Part shown: positions 53,222-63,800 of the stretch, one piece after another
Numbering within the stretch: the first letter of the stretch is position 1
How the letters are laid out: the number at the start of each line of letters is the position of its first letter
Assembly (NCBI RefSeq): GCF_030418295.1
Contig: NZ_JAUHQA010000001.1
Span: 1,860,001 to 1,924,000, forward strand
Source of the DNA: Demequina muriae
GTDB lineage: Bacteria > Actinomycetota > Actinomycetes > Actinomycetales > Demequinaceae
Reading direction: 5' to 3'
Length of the DNA: 64,000 nt
The notes under the pieces: model-generated
The model's database searches: none
Seen by the model: only the letters and a program-made list of their open reading frames with translations
Told to the model about the DNA's origin: nothing
Program-made: the position numbers and the translations under genes

Positions 53222-54466
53222 TCAGGAGGCGTCCCCGCGCGGCACCAATTGCTGCAGTTGGGTGACGTGACCGGGGTTCAGGTCGGCCACCGACGCCACT
53301 CCCAGGAGCTTCATGGTGCGAATGGTCTCTGCGGTCAGGATCTCGATGGCCCGGTCCACCCCTTCGCGGCCGCCGGCCATCAGCCCGTACAGGTACGCGC
53401 GGCCCACGAGGGTGAAGTCCGCTCCCATCGCGAGTGCCGCCACGATGTCGGCGCCGGACATGATGCCGGTGTCGAGAATGATCTCTTTGCTCTCGCCCAG
53501 CTCGGCTCGCACCGCAGGCAGCAGGTGGAACGGCACCGGTGCACGGTCGAGCTGCCGCCCGCCGTGGTTGCTCAGCACGATGCCGTCGACTCCGAGGTCG
53601 GCGACCGCGCGAGCATCGGCGACGGTCTGGATGCCTTTGACGACCACCTTCCCGGGCCACTGATCGCGGACCCACGCCAGGTCCTCGAAGTCCATGGTGG
53701 GGTCGAAGAGGGTATCGAGGAGCTCGCCGATAGTGCCCTGCCACTCGGACAGCGAGGCGAAGGTCAGTGGCTCCGTGGTGAGGAAGTTCCACCACCACTC
53801 GGGGCGCGGGATCGCGTTCAGGATCGTCCGGGGCGTCAGCTGCGGTGGGATCGTGAACCCGTTGTAGCTGTCGCGCAGGCGGGCGCCCGCGACCGGCACG
53901 TCGACGGTCACGAGCAGGGTGTCGAAGCCCGCCTCTGCCGCCCGGGACACGAGGGACATGGACCGGTCGCGGTCCTTCTGCATGTACAGCTGGAACCAGT
54001 TGCGCCCCTCAGGATTCGCCGCCCGCACGTCCTCGGGAGACGTGGTGCCGACCGTGGACAGCGAGAACGGGATCCCCGCCGCTCCCGCGGCCGAGGCGCC
54101 AGCCCGCTCGCCCTCGGAGTGCATCATCCGGGTGAATCCCGTGGGGGCGATGCCGAAGGGCAGCGCCGAGCGCCCGCCCGCGATCTCGACCGACGTGTCG
54201 ACCGCCGAGACGTCGCGCAGAATCGCGGGGTGGAATTCGATCTCGCGGAAGGCCCGACGCGCCCGGCCGAGCGACAGCTCCGCCTCGGCCGCCCCGTCGG
54301 CGTAGTCGAACGCGCCCTTCGGAGTCCGCCGCTTGGCGATCGCCCGCAGATCCGCGATGGTGTGTGCCTTCGCCAGCCGGCGCGTGCGGCCGTCGGTCTC
54401 GAAGCGCTTGAACCGCATCAGGGGAGCGAGTTCGCTCGGCCGCGGGATGTGCCGCTCTTGCTTCAT
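53222..54466 (-). CDS. lldD: L-lactate dehydrogenase-type alpha-hydroxy acid oxidoreductase (FMN)
   Basis: Oxidises L-lactate to pyruvate; the 414-residue FMN enzyme has [13 protein letters not shown] (FMN site), the [13 protein letters not shown] and QLYMQKDRD regions, conserved [19 protein letters not shown] and [13 protein letters not shown] with the catalytic His. It is the last gene of the rhamnose operon, one base after the kinase stop, where it converts the lactate made from lactaldehyde. ATG at 54466 ([10 protein letters not shown]). Confidence 0.88.
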   Translation of the reverse strand: MKQERHIPRPSELAPLMRFKRFETDGRTRRLAKAHTIADLRAIAKRRTPKGAFDYADGAAEAELSLGRARRAFREIEFHPAILRDVSAVDTSVEIAGGRSALPFGIAPTGFTRMMHSEGERAGASAAGAAGIPFSLSTVGTTSPEDVRAANPEGRNWFQLYMQKDRDRSMSLVSRAAEAGFDTLLVTVDVPVAGARLRDSYNGFTIPPQLTPRTILNAIPRPEWWWNFLTTEPLTFASLSEWQGTIGELLDTLFDPTMDFEDLAWVRDQWPGKVVVKGIQTVADARAVADLGVDGIVLSNHGGRQLDRAPVPFHLLPAVRAELGESKEIILDTGIMSGADIVAALAMGADFTLVGRAYLYGLMAGGREGVDRAIEILTAETIRTMKLLGVASVADLNPGHVTQLQQLVPRGDAS

Positions 54467-54467
54467 G

Positions 54468-55883
54468 TCAGGCTCCGGTGGGCTCGAAGGTGCGGGGTGA
54501 GAACGTGCGGCGCACGAGATCGCGCATGGACTCCAGAGTGCCCCCGATCGCGCCCAGCGCGCGACCTTGGACCAGCACGTTGCCGAGCGCGGTCGCCTCG
54601 ACGGGCCCCGCGACGACCGTGAGCCCCGACCTGTCCGCAGTGCGCTGGCACAGCAGCTCGTTCTGAGCGCCGCCGCCCACCAGATGGATGGTGTCGACTC
54701 GCTGTCCGGAGAGCGCCGATGCGCGGGTGACGGCATCGGCGAACGCGACGGCGAGGCTCTCGATGATTGACCGCGCGAACTCCGCTCGGGTCGTCGGGGT
54801 GCGCAGTCCCCGCCCTGCGCACCACTGAGCAATGCGCTCCGGCATGTCGCCCGGGGCCATGAAGACCGGGTCGTTCGCGTCGAAGACCGGCACGTCAGGC
54901 CCGATCGCCGTCGCTTCGGCGAGCAGTCGCTCGAGGGCCACCGGCTCGCCGTCGCGCTCCCAGGCCCTGACGGACTCGCTGAGCAGCCAGAGGCCCATGA
55001 CGTTGTGAAGGAACCGCGTGCGGCCGTCGACGCCCCCCTCGTTGGTGAAGTTCGCCTCCCGGGCATCGTCCGACAGCACGGGGCGCTCGGTCTCGACGCC
55101 CACCAGGCCCCACGTCCCGCACGAGATGTATGCTCCGCCGGATTCGCGCATCGGCGTGGCCACGACGGCCGATGCGGTGTCGTGGCTGCCCACGGCGATT
55201 ACGCGGGCATCCCGCAGTCCGGTGTGCTGCGCGGGTGCCGCGAGCAGGGGCCCGATCGCCTCGCCAGCGTCGACGAGTGCGGGCAGCAGTCCGGAGTCGA
55301 TGCCCAGCGCATCGAGCAGCGAGAGATCCCAGTCTCGCGTCGCGACGTCCAGCAGGCCCGTGGTCGAGGCATTGGTGCGTTCTGTGACGGCGCGGCCCGT
55401 GAGCCAGAATCCGAGGAGGTCGGGCACGAGCAGCAGAGAATCGGCGACCCCCAGCACCGCCGGGTCCTCCGCAGCGAGCTGGTACACGGTGTTGAACGGC
55501 AGGAACTGAAGGCCGTTGCGCGCATAGAGGGCTTCGAACGGCACCTGGGAGTGCACCTTCTCGACCGCGGGCGCATTGCGCGCGTCCCGGTAGTGGAAGG
55601 GTTCGCCGAGCGTGCGGCCCCTGCGCAGCAGCGCGTAGTCCACGGCCCACGAGTCGATGCCGACGCTCGCGATGTCCTTCTCCCAGGACACCGCGTCCCG
55701 GAGGCCGTCCAGCGCGGCGCGATGCAGCCCTTGGGTGTTCCAGTGCAGTCCGTCGGGCAGTGCGACCGCGCCGTTGGGGAAACGGGCGACCTGGCGGATT
55801 CTCAGCGACTCCGAGCCGACGTGGCCCACGACCACGCGACCGCTGGTGGCCCCCAGGTCGATCGCGGCGACCGCGGCGGTCAT
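54468..55883 (-). CDS. rhaB: Rhamnulokinase
   Basis: Phosphorylates L-rhamnulose at O-1. The 471-residue FGGY kinase has the phosphate-1 loop [16 protein letters not shown], the catalytic Asp in [28 protein letters not shown], and the C-terminal [28 protein letters not shown] instead of the GASNGR common in FGGY kinases is typical of RhaB. Overlaps the fusion gene's stop (ATGA) and is one base from lldD. Confidence 0.92.
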   Translation of the reverse strand: MTAAVAAIDLGATSGRVVVGHVGSESLRIRQVARFPNGAVALPDGLHWNTQGLHRAALDGLRDAVSWEKDIASVGIDSWAVDYALLRRGRTLGEPFHYRDARNAPAVEKVHSQVPFEALYARNGLQFLPFNTVYQLAAEDPAVLGVADSLLLVPDLLGFWLTGRAVTERTNASTTGLLDVATRDWDLSLLDALGIDSGLLPALVDAGEAIGPLLAAPAQHTGLRDARVIAVGSHDTASAVVATPMRESGGAYISCGTWGLVGVETERPVLSDDAREANFTNEGGVDGRTRFLHNVMGLWLLSESVRAWERDGEPVALERLLAEATAIGPDVPVFDANDPVFMAPGDMPERIAQWCAGRGLRTPTTRAEFARSIIESLAVAFADAVTRASALSGQRVDTIHLVGGGAQNELLCQRTADRSGLTVVAGPVEATALGNVLVQGRALGAIGGTLESMRDLVRRTFSPRTFEPTGA

Positions 55884-57931
55884 CGCAGGAAGGCGGCCGC
55901 GACGCCGGCGTCCACGGGCACGTGCAGTCCCGTGGTGTGGGTCATGTCGGGCCCGGTCAGCACGATCGCGGCGTTGGCGACGTGCTCCGGGAGCACCTCG
56001 CGCTTCAGGATCGTGCGTTGCGCGTAGAACTCGCCCAGATTCTCCTCGTCGATGCCGTAGGTCTTGGCGCGGTTGGCGCCCCAGCCCCCGGCGAAGATGC
56101 CGGATCCTCGGACTACGCCGTCGGGGTTGATGCCGTTGACTTTGATGCCGTGCTCGCCCAGCTCGACGGCGAGCAGCCGCACCTGGTGGGCCTGGTCCGC
56201 TTTGGTGGCGGAATACGCGATGTTACTCGGGCCGGCGAAGACAGCGTTCTTGGAGGCGATGTAGAGGATGTCGCCGCCCATCTGCTGAGCGATCATGGCG
56301 CGCGCCGCGGCCTGGCTCACGAGGAACGAGCCCTTGGCCATGACGTCATGCTGGAGGTCCCAGTCCTTCTCGGTGGTCTCGAGCAGTGGCTTGGACAGCG
56401 ACAGGCCCGCGTTGTTGACGACCAGGTCGACGCCCCCGAAGGCGAGGACCGCCTCATCGATCGCGGCGGCCACCGCATCGGGCTTCGACACGTCGACCTG
56501 CACTCCGACGGCGACGTCGGTCGAGCCCAGTTCTGCCGCCGCGTCGCGTGCCTTGTCGAGGTCGAGATCGGCGATCACCACGCATGCTCCCTCGGCCGCG
56601 AGGCGCGTGGCGATCGCGTTGCCGATGCCAGAGGCGGCGCCGGTCACGAAGGCCACGCGGGTGGCGTGGGACTTCGGTGCGGGCATGCGCTGGAGCTTGG
56701 CCTCCTCGAGCGCCCAGTACTCGATGCGGAACTTCTCGGCATCGGAGATGGGGGTATACGTGCTGAGGGACTCGGCTCCCCTCATCACGTTGATCGCGTT
56801 GACATAGAACTCGCCGGCGACGCGAGCGGTCTGCTTGTTCGCGCCGAACGAGAACATGCCCACGCCGGGCACGAGCACGATGAGCGGGTCGGCTCCGCGG
56901 ATGGCGGGCGACTCATCGGTGGCGTGCGCGTCGTAGTAGGCCTGGTAGTCGGCTCGGTACTCCTCATGAAGCTCTTTGAGCCGCGTGATCGAGTCGTCGA
57001 CTGAGGCGTCGGCGGGCAGATCGAGCACCATGGGCCTGACCTTGGTGCGCAGAAAGTGATCCGGGCACGAGGTGCCCAACGCGGCCAGGCGCGGGTGCTC
57101 GGCACGGGACAGGAAGTCCAGCACCACCTCGGAGTCGGTGAAGTGCCCCACCATGGGCCGGTCGGTGCTGGCGAGTCCGCGAATCGTGGGGGAGAGCGCG
57201 GCGGCCTTGGCGCGGCGAGCCGTGGCCTCGAGTGCCCCGTAGCCGGCGAGTTCGCCTCCGAAGGGGTCGGGCCGCCCGTGCTCCTGGATATAGGCCGCCG
57301 CGGTCTCGATGATCTCGAGGGACCGTGCCTCGCACTCCTCCGACGTGTCACCCCACGCGGTGATCCCGTGCCCGCCGAGGATGCAGCCAATGGCCTGCGG
57401 GTTCGCGGCCTTGATCGCCGCGATGTCCAGGCCGAGCTGGAAGCCGGGCCGGCGCCATGGCACCCACACCACCGTCTGTCCACCAGCACCGTCGCCGAAG
57501 ATCTTCTGGGTGAGCTCCTCGCCGTCGGCGGCTGTCGCGATGGCGATGCCGGCGTCGGGGTGGAGGTGATCCACGTGCGCGGCGTCGACGAGTCCGTGCA
57601 TCGCGGTGTCGATGCTGGGGGCCGCACCGCCCTTGCCGTGCAGGCAGTAGTCGAAGGCCGCGACCATCTCGTCCTCGCGCTCCACGCCGGGATAGACGTC
57701 GACGAGGGCGCGCATGCGGTCCAGCCGCAGCACCGCGAGACCCTTCTCCTGAAGCGTGCCGAGGTCGCCGCCGGAGCCCTTGACCCACATCAGCTCGACC
57801 GCGTCGCCGGTCACAGGATCCGTGTCCGCGCCCTTGGCGGACGTGTTGCCGCCGGCGTAGTTGGTGTTCTTGGGATCTGCGCCCAGGCGGTTCGAGCGTG
57901 AGATCAGGTCGGTGACGACGGGGTTCGTCAT
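55880..57931 (-). CDS. Bifunctional rhamnulose-1-phosphate aldolase / short-chain dehydrogenase
   Basis: Fusion of a class II aldolase domain (residues ~1-420; NYAGGNTSAKG, VKGSGGDLGTLQ, HVDHLHPDAGIAIATA with an HLH zinc pair, GGHGITAWG) and a Rossmann dehydrogenase (residues ~430-683; TGAASGIGNAIATRLA, VNNAGLSLS, catalytic YSATK). It cleaves rhamnulose-1-phosphate and oxidises lactaldehyde to lactate in one protein; known as RhaD/RhaEW-type fusion in Actinobacteria and Bacilli. ATG at 57931 with AAAGGA five bases upstream. The 683-residue length is normal for the fusion. Confidence 0.88.
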   Translation of the reverse strand: MTNPVVTDLISRSNRLGADPKNTNYAGGNTSAKGADTDPVTGDAVELMWVKGSGGDLGTLQEKGLAVLRLDRMRALVDVYPGVEREDEMVAAFDYCLHGKGGAAPSIDTAMHGLVDAAHVDHLHPDAGIAIATAADGEELTQKIFGDGAGGQTVVWVPWRRPGFQLGLDIAAIKAANPQAIGCILGGHGITAWGDTSEECEARSLEIIETAAAYIQEHGRPDPFGGELAGYGALEATARRAKAAALSPTIRGLASTDRPMVGHFTDSEVVLDFLSRAEHPRLAALGTSCPDHFLRTKVRPMVLDLPADASVDDSITRLKELHEEYRADYQAYYDAHATDESPAIRGADPLIVLVPGVGMFSFGANKQTARVAGEFYVNAINVMRGAESLSTYTPISDAEKFRIEYWALEEAKLQRMPAPKSHATRVAFVTGAASGIGNAIATRLAAEGACVVIADLDLDKARDAAAELGSTDVAVGVQVDVSKPDAVAAAIDEAVLAFGGVDLVVNNAGLSLSKPLLETTEKDWDLQHDVMAKGSFLVSQAAARAMIAQQMGGDILYIASKNAVFAGPSNIAYSATKADQAHQVRLLAVELGEHGIKVNGINPDGVVRGSGIFAGGWGANRAKTYGIDEENLGEFYAQRTILKREVLPEHVANAAIVLTGPDMTHTTGLHVPVDAGVAAAFLR

Positions 57932-57957
57932 GAGAGTCCTTTCAGGGTGCGATGCGG

Positions 57958-58326
57958 TCAGGAGGCAGATGTGCGGCGCACGTCGGGGGACAGCGCCGCC
58001 AGTTGGGCCTCGAGGTTGAACACTTCGGTCAGGTGCGGGGCGCTCTGATCGGCACGTGCGCCGTCGAGCGAGACGAAGAACGGCGCCATGGTCGCCTCCC
58101 ACTCAGCGGTGCGGGGGTCCTCCGCCAGGGCGCGAGACGAGGCCTCATCGTCGTCGGACTCGTAGCAGCCCACCAGCAGCCCGTCAGGACGCAGGAACAG
58201 GGAGTACTCACGGCGGCCGGCGTCGCGGATCGCGTCGAGCATCTCTGGCCACACCGTCCGATGCGCGTCGATGTACTCATCGAGGCGATCGCGATCGACC
58301 TGGAGCGTGAAGCACACGCGGGGCAC
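57958..58326 (-). CDS. rhaM: L-rhamnose mutarotase
   Basis: Interconverts alpha and beta anomers of L-rhamnose for the isomerase. The 122-residue ferredoxin-fold protein starts MPRVCFTLQVDRDRLDEYIDAHRTVWPEMLDAI and has REYSLFLRPDGLLVGCYESDD and the C-terminal hydrophobic strand LTEVFNLEAQ. GTG at 58326 begins 3 bp after the isomerase stop. Confidence 0.93.
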   Translation of the reverse strand: MPRVCFTLQVDRDRLDEYIDAHRTVWPEMLDAIRDAGRREYSLFLRPDGLLVGCYESDDDEASSRALAEDPRTAEWEATMAPFFVSLDGARADQSAPHLTEVFNLEAQLAALSPDVRRTSAS

Positions 58327-58329
58327 GGC

Positions 58330-59496
58330 TCAGGCTCCCCAGCCGGCCTGGGCGCCACCGGTGCGCTCAGCGACGATGCGGTCCTTGTATCCGGAGGAGG
58401 CGAATGCCGCCATCGGGTCCGCAGGAAGGCCCTTCGCCGCGCGCCACTCGGCCAGCGCGGGTCGTACGTCCGTGTAGAAGGCGTCCATCAGAATGCCGTT
58501 GGCTGCCAGCACATCTCCCGCCGCCTGGGCCTTGTCCAGCGCATCGCGGTCCACGAGCAGCGCGCGTGCGGTCATCTCCTGGACGTTGAGGACGCTCCTG
58601 ATCTGGCCGGGGATCTTGTCCTCGATGTTGTGGCACTGGTCGAGCATGAAGGCGGTGTCGCCGTCGTTGCCGTAGCCGCCGCCGCGGATCACCTCGACCA
58701 GGATCCGGAACAACTGGAAGGGGTCGGCTGCGCCCACGATGAGGTCATCGTCGGCATAGAAGCGAGAGTTGAAGTCGAAGGAGCCGAGTCGACCGAGTCG
58801 CAGTAGTTGCATCACGATGAACTCGATGTTGGTGCTGGGGGCGTGGTGGCCGGTGTCGAGGCACACGACGGCGCGCTCGCCGAGCGAGGCGCACTGGGCG
58901 TAGCTGGTGCCCCAGTCCGGAACGTCCATGTGATAGAACGCCGGCTCGAAGATCTTGTACTCGAGCACCAGCCGCTGGTGCTCTCCGATGCGGCCGTAGA
59001 TCTCCTGGAGCGCCTCGTGCATGCGGTCCTGGCGTCCCCGCATGTCGTCCTGGCCGGGGTAGTTGGTGCCGTCGGCGAGCCAGATCTTGAGGTCGCGGGA
59101 CCCCGTCTCGTCCATGATGTCGATGCATTCGAGGTGGTGGTCGATGGCCTTGCGGCGCACGCGCGCGTCGCGGTGGGCGAGCGAGCCGAGCTTGTAGTCG
59201 TCGTCCTGGAACGTGTTCGAGTTGATGGTGCCCAGTGAGACGCCCTCCGACTCCGCGTGTGCGCGGAGCTTCCCGTAGTCGTCCACCTTGTCCCACGGGA
59301 TATGAAGCGCGACGGACGGCGAGAGCCCCGTGTGGCGGTGAACTTGGGCGGCGTCGGAGACCTTCTCGAACGGATCCCGCGGCACTCCAGGCTGGCCGAA
59401 GACGCGAAAGCGCGTACCCGAGTTGCCGAAGGCCCAGGACGGAAGCTCGATGGCCTGCTCATCGAGGCGGCCTGCGATGGTGTCGAACTGTGGCAT
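58330..59496 (-). CDS. rhaI: L-rhamnose isomerase (RhaI/Pseudomonas stutzeri type)
   Basis: Converts L-rhamnose to L-rhamnulose. The 388-residue TIM-barrel metalloenzyme has SVALHIPWDKVDDYG, LGTINSNTFQDDDYKLGSL, KIFEPAFYHMDVPDWGTSY and AVVCLDTGHHAPSTNIEFIV, and ends with the RhaI GYKDRIVAERTGG. The open frame extends to 59565, but that would place the promoter inside the gene; I take the ATG complementary to 59494-59496, with AAGGA ten bases upstream. The LacI-type operator lies right behind the start site. First gene of the rhamnose operon. Confidence 0.93.
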   Translation of the reverse strand: MPQFDTIAGRLDEQAIELPSWAFGNSGTRFRVFGQPGVPRDPFEKVSDAAQVHRHTGLSPSVALHIPWDKVDDYGKLRAHAESEGVSLGTINSNTFQDDDYKLGSLAHRDARVRRKAIDHHLECIDIMDETGSRDLKIWLADGTNYPGQDDMRGRQDRMHEALQEIYGRIGEHQRLVLEYKIFEPAFYHMDVPDWGTSYAQCASLGERAVVCLDTGHHAPSTNIEFIVMQLLRLGRLGSFDFNSRFYADDDLIVGAADPFQLFRILVEVIRGGGYGNDGDTAFMLDQCHNIEDKIPGQIRSVLNVQEMTARALLVDRDALDKAQAAGDVLAANGILMDAFYTDVRPALAEWRAAKGLPADPMAAFASSGYKDRIVAERTGGAQAGWGA

Positions 59497-59517
59497 GACG
59501 TCGTTGTCCTTCCAGAA

Positions 59518-59530
59518 TTGAAACGATTCA
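59518..59530. promoter_or_regulatory. LacI-type operator at the rhaI promoter
   Basis: TTGAAACGATTCA, identical over 13 bases to the rhaD operator at 47425-47438. It covers the predicted transcription start, ideal for repression. No LacI-type regulator is in the window, so the repressor must lie elsewhere. Confidence 0.78.
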
Positions 59531-59536
59531 CCTCCG

Positions 59537-59565
59537 AGCCTAGGCAGGTCGTTCGTCGCTGTCAA
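59537..59565 (-). promoter_or_regulatory. rhaI promoter (minus strand)
   Basis: On the minus strand TTGACA (59565-59560), 17-nt spacer, TAGGCT (59542-59537). The -35 is perfect; start site expected near 59530, inside the operator. Confidence 0.75.
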
Positions 59566-59619
59566 CGAGGGCGAGGGTGGGATTTCACCACGCGTGTGCA
59601 GTCCCCGTCCGTCAGGCTC

Positions 59620-60897
59620 TCAGGACTGAGCGCGGATCTTGGCGTTGAGTCGGATCTGCCAGGCGCGCTGCTCCCACATGGGGTGATGCGGTGCAGCGTT
59701 CGAGCACAGCACCATTCCCCAGGCTCCCTCCGCGAGAGCGGTCTCCACGCCAGCTTCCACGAGTGCCCTGCCGCCCGGCCCTTCTTCGAACGTGCCATGG
59801 AGGGGCGTGTAGCCCACCCAGCCTTCGCCGATCACCGCCGGTACGCCCCGCCAGTGCGCTGCGCGCGCGATCGCCTTGGTGCGCGAGGTGATCTCGCGGA
59901 TCATCATCGCCCGGTACTCCCCGTAGTGCGAGTAGAGCCACGTGTCCCACGCATCGGCGTCGAGCCAGTCGTAGCCGTAGATCATGCGATCGGTCACGAC
60001 CGTCGCGTTCATCTTCCAGGCGATCGGGGCGCCGTACGCCTGAGGGCTGGGGGAGTCCTTCACCAGCATCGCGGCCAGCGCGTCACCGGGATAGTTCTCC
60101 ATTCCTGTCCCTCGGATGTCCAGTTCGTCCTGGAGAGCGTCGAGAACGCCATAGCTGTACACGTGGCACTGGATCGCGCCCATTGACTCAGGCAGCCTGT
60201 ACATCTCGAGGTGGGGTGGCTTGCCGTAGCTGGCCGTGACCACCAGGTCGGAGTGGTGCGCTCTCAACTCCGTCAGAGCGTCTGCCATGTTCTCCATGGG
60301 GGGGAGCATCGAGAAGTCCACCTCGTTATGAAGCTCGACCATGGCGATGCGGTCGCGGTGGCCTCGTGCGTCGAGCCAGCGGATCAGCCCATCCCACGCG
60401 GTCGCGAGCGCGCGGGGCCGCTTCTCGAGCGGGACCGAGTCGATCGCCTCCCACCACCGTGAGGAGGCGGCGAATGCCGTCGCCTGCTGGTACTCCCAGC
60501 TGGCGAGCATGATCACCATTCCGTGACGACGAGCGGCCGCGAAGAGTGCCTCGAGCCGCTCATAGAGGTTGATCGAATATCCGCCCGGCGCGTCGTACCA
60601 TCGCGTCCGCTGGCCGTAGTAGCCGCCGGTGTTCGCGCGCCCCAGGCCTTCGATCCGGAGGTCCCGCGCGAGGTCCTCGACGCCGAGACCACCGAACATC
60701 AGCATCGGTGCGGCGCAGATGCGGATCGCGTTGTAGCCGAGGCTCGCGGCGTCCGCGACGGCGGCGTCGATGTCCTCATACGGCTCCCCTTGGCCGCACC
60801 GCGTGTACCAGGAGAAGTCCCACAACGTGATGGCGAGGCGTGTGGGCAGGTGGTCAGGTACGCCCGCGGCAGTCGGATACGTGTGCGACACGGTCAT
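59620..60897 (-). CDS. Cellulase-like family glycoside hydrolase
   Basis: A 425-residue TIM-barrel protein of the cellulase-like family (PF12876). It contains RLAITLWDFSWYTRCGQGEPYED, an N-terminal beta-strand core, the likely acid/base ELHNEVDFSM and the C-terminal GEGWVGYTPLHGTFEEGPGG, where the Glu in PAVIGEGWVGYTP would be the nucleophile. No signal peptide, so it acts inside the cell. ATG at 60897 overlaps the stop of the upstream DUF5107 gene (ATGA). Association with the rhamnose operon suggests processing of rhamnose-containing oligosaccharides; unproven. Confidence 0.75.
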   Translation of the reverse strand: MTVSHTYPTAAGVPDHLPTRLAITLWDFSWYTRCGQGEPYEDIDAAVADAASLGYNAIRICAAPMLMFGGLGVEDLARDLRIEGLGRANTGGYYGQRTRWYDAPGGYSINLYERLEALFAAARRHGMVIMLASWEYQQATAFAASSRWWEAIDSVPLEKRPRALATAWDGLIRWLDARGHRDRIAMVELHNEVDFSMLPPMENMADALTELRAHHSDLVVTASYGKPPHLEMYRLPESMGAIQCHVYSYGVLDALQDELDIRGTGMENYPGDALAAMLVKDSPSPQAYGAPIAWKMNATVVTDRMIYGYDWLDADAWDTWLYSHYGEYRAMMIREITSRTKAIARAAHWRGVPAVIGEGWVGYTPLHGTFEEGPGGRALVEAGVETALAEGAWGMVLCSNAAPHHPMWEQRAWQIRLNAKIRAQS

Positions 60898-63800
60898 TCC
60901 TCCCTTCGGCGCCCGCGTTCGGCGAGCGCGCGCAACTGTGCCACGTGCAGGGCACGATGTGGTGCAGTGTCGGTATCGAACACGAGAAGCTCCGGGAGCG
61001 ACGTCGCGAAGTAGTCTGGAGCGTCCCCTGCTGCGTCGAGCGCATCGGCCCGTTCCTCGAGCGCCCGCCAGACGCCATCGGCGGACGCAGGGTCGTTCCC
61101 ACGCAGGTGAGCGACGCCACGCCAGAAGTCACGCTCGGACGCGGGGGTCGGATCGACGGCGAAGGGGTCCGATGCGCGGGCCGCCTCCCACGCCGCACGT
61201 GCTCCGTCCTCATCGCCGGCGCGTGCCCGCAGGTCTCCCAAGAGCACCAGGCGTTCGGTGGGGCGCGTCTGCGGGTGGCGTCCCTCGCCGAGCGTCTGTG
61301 GCACCGTGAAGCCGTCGTCGAGGAGGGCGATCGCCGCGTCCACGTCCGTCTCGCTGAGCTGTCGAGCTCGCGCGCACAGTGCGCGATCGAATGCGTCGAT
61401 GAGCCGGCCCTCGCCGCCCTCGAACGGTCGGAACCGCCGCGTCGAGACGATCTGCCACGCCTCCTGCTCACGGCCATCGTCGAGTAGCAGCTCGACGTAG
61501 ACCAGGGCGAGGTCGTCGCGTTCCTCGACGAGCCGTCGGTGAGGCTCCATGAGGTCGAGCCTATGGCGCGGCGCGAGCCCGCGGGCTCGCGCCAGGGCGT
61601 CGCGTTCGAGGACGAGGCGTGCGATGGGCGAGGCCTTCAGCGCACGCTCGAGTAGCGCGTCGGCCTCCACGGGGTCGCCGTCGGAGCGCATGAGTGCCAC
61701 AGCGAGATTGCGGAGCGTGACGGCGTCATCGGGCCCGTTGGCGATTGCACTTCGGAGAATGCGCACGGCGTCCGCAGCCCTGCCCGCATCGATCAGCCAC
61801 ATCCCGAGCAGCGAGAGCGCGCGCGCATCTGTGGGGTCTGCTGTGATCGCGGCGACCAGAGCGTCGTGCTGGTCGAGTCCCGCCGGGAAGGCCAGCGAGT
61901 GGTCGGCGGCGGCCGCCGCGGCACGATCGGCCTGCGCGCTGGCGGGGCGGCCGATGCGCTCCCACCACGAAGCGCGGAGGTAGAGGCGCATGGGCTCGGG
62001 ATTGCCGAACGCGCGGGGTTCTGCTGGCTCGGAGGCTTCGGTAGCGGCCAGCGCCTCGTCCCAACCCCCTGCGCGAGCGAGTTCGGCGGCGGCGTCGAGC
62101 CGTGCGCGTGGGTCCGTGCCTGCTGGGCGGCGCGCAAGCGCGCGGGTCACGGGGTCCAGCGGGTCCTCGTCGAGCAACCGCGTGAGACTGGCATCCGCAG
62201 TCTCACGGAGACCGAGCGCACGCTGAGCGAGCACGATGAGGCGACGTGCCTCCGGAACATGGGCCGCGGCTTGCGCCATCGTGGCTGCATCGGAGGGGCG
62301 CCCTGTGCGGAGCGCGATCCGGGCACGCGCCAAGGATGATGGCGCCCGCCAGGCGGACAGCCATGCAGCGCGCGCGAAGGCGGCATCGGCTTCGTCGTCC
62401 CGACCGGCACGCTCCAGCGCCAAGCCGAGCAGATAGTGCGGCTCTCCGTCGCGAGTGTTGAGGTTGCGTTTCTGTAGACGTGCCACAGCACGCTCCAAAT
62501 GGTGAATCGCTTCCACGTATCGTCCCTGCTCGAGCCGAATGGCGCCGATATGGGTGTGGGCGCGCGTATCTGCGGCATCGCGGTTCAGTGCCTCGCTCAG
62601 GTACGGCTCCGCCGCCCGAGACGGATGCCGGTACTGCTCAAGATGGGTCGCGGTCACGATGAGTTCGTCGTTGGAGTCGATCTCTGCTGGCAGCGGCGGC
62701 GCCTCTGCCACCCACGGCTCGTCGACCGTCGCATCCTGGGCGTCCCATTGCACGAGCAGGTGATCTCCCGCAGCGACGCGAACGGCCAAGGCAGCGCCGG
62801 CATCGATCGAGACCTCGGCGCGGAAGGGTCGGTCAGGGCCGATGGTCGCCGTCCACCTGGCCACTTCGGTTCCGTCGGCGACGACGGTGACGAGACACTC
62901 CGGTCGCGCGGATGTGGTGATCACCGCGACCCTGGCCGTCGTGTCGTCGACGGTGACGGAGACTGCGGCATCGGGCGTTGCCTGGCGCGCGGGACCGATC
63001 CGGTGGATCGGATACCAGTACTGGCTGAAGGACTTGGTCTCGCCGGGTGCGAGCCAGGCGAAGTCGGGCTGGTTGTCGGTATAGACGCCGGCCATGAGCT
63101 CGACGTATGGCCCGTCGTCGTCGGTCAGCTGAGCGTCCCACGCGCGCCCGATGGCCCCGTCTCCCCACGTCCATTGCTTCTTTCCCGGCGCGATCGAAGG
63201 ATCTGCCCAATGCACGAACCCCGCGTCAGCCGCGTGGTCGTAGCCTCCGAAGAACGCGTGCGCCGTGTCGGTGATCATGTATGAGGTGGGCACGGGGAGG
63301 TTTGCGTAGTAGTCGATGCGGTCGGCGTCGACGCGGGAGGCCGCCAGCGCCGGATAGTCGACGCCGTAGTAGGGGCGGTCGGCGGCAGGGAACGAGGTGA
63401 TGGCTCGTCGTGCGTGGTCGGCGACGTACCGGACGTCGTCGGGGAAGAACGACTGGTACTGGTCATGCACGCGGGCGGCGACGTTCGCCCACCACAGGAA
63501 CGTCTGAACCGTGTCGCGGCGGTTATGCGCATGCACCTCGGCCTCGACCAGCGATGAGCCGGGTCGCAGCCGGACGCCGTGCTGTGCGCGCATCCTTTGC
63601 AGGGGGTCGAGGTCGCTGTGCCACACGACGACGGAGCCGTCGTCCTCCCGCTCGATGCGCCAATCGACGGGCAAGAACGTCCCGGGCCGGTGGTGTTGGG
63701 GCCAGTTGAACTCGACTCCGCCGGAGATCCATGGCCCCGCGAGCCCCACGAGAGCGGGCTTGATGACGTTGTTGCGGTAGAAGAAGTCGTAGCCTGCGAC

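Noticed and set aside
59496-59565. Longer N-terminus of the rhamnose isomerase from 59565
   Set aside because: That segment contains the TTGACA/TAGGCT promoter and operator; the ribosome site fits the start at 59496.
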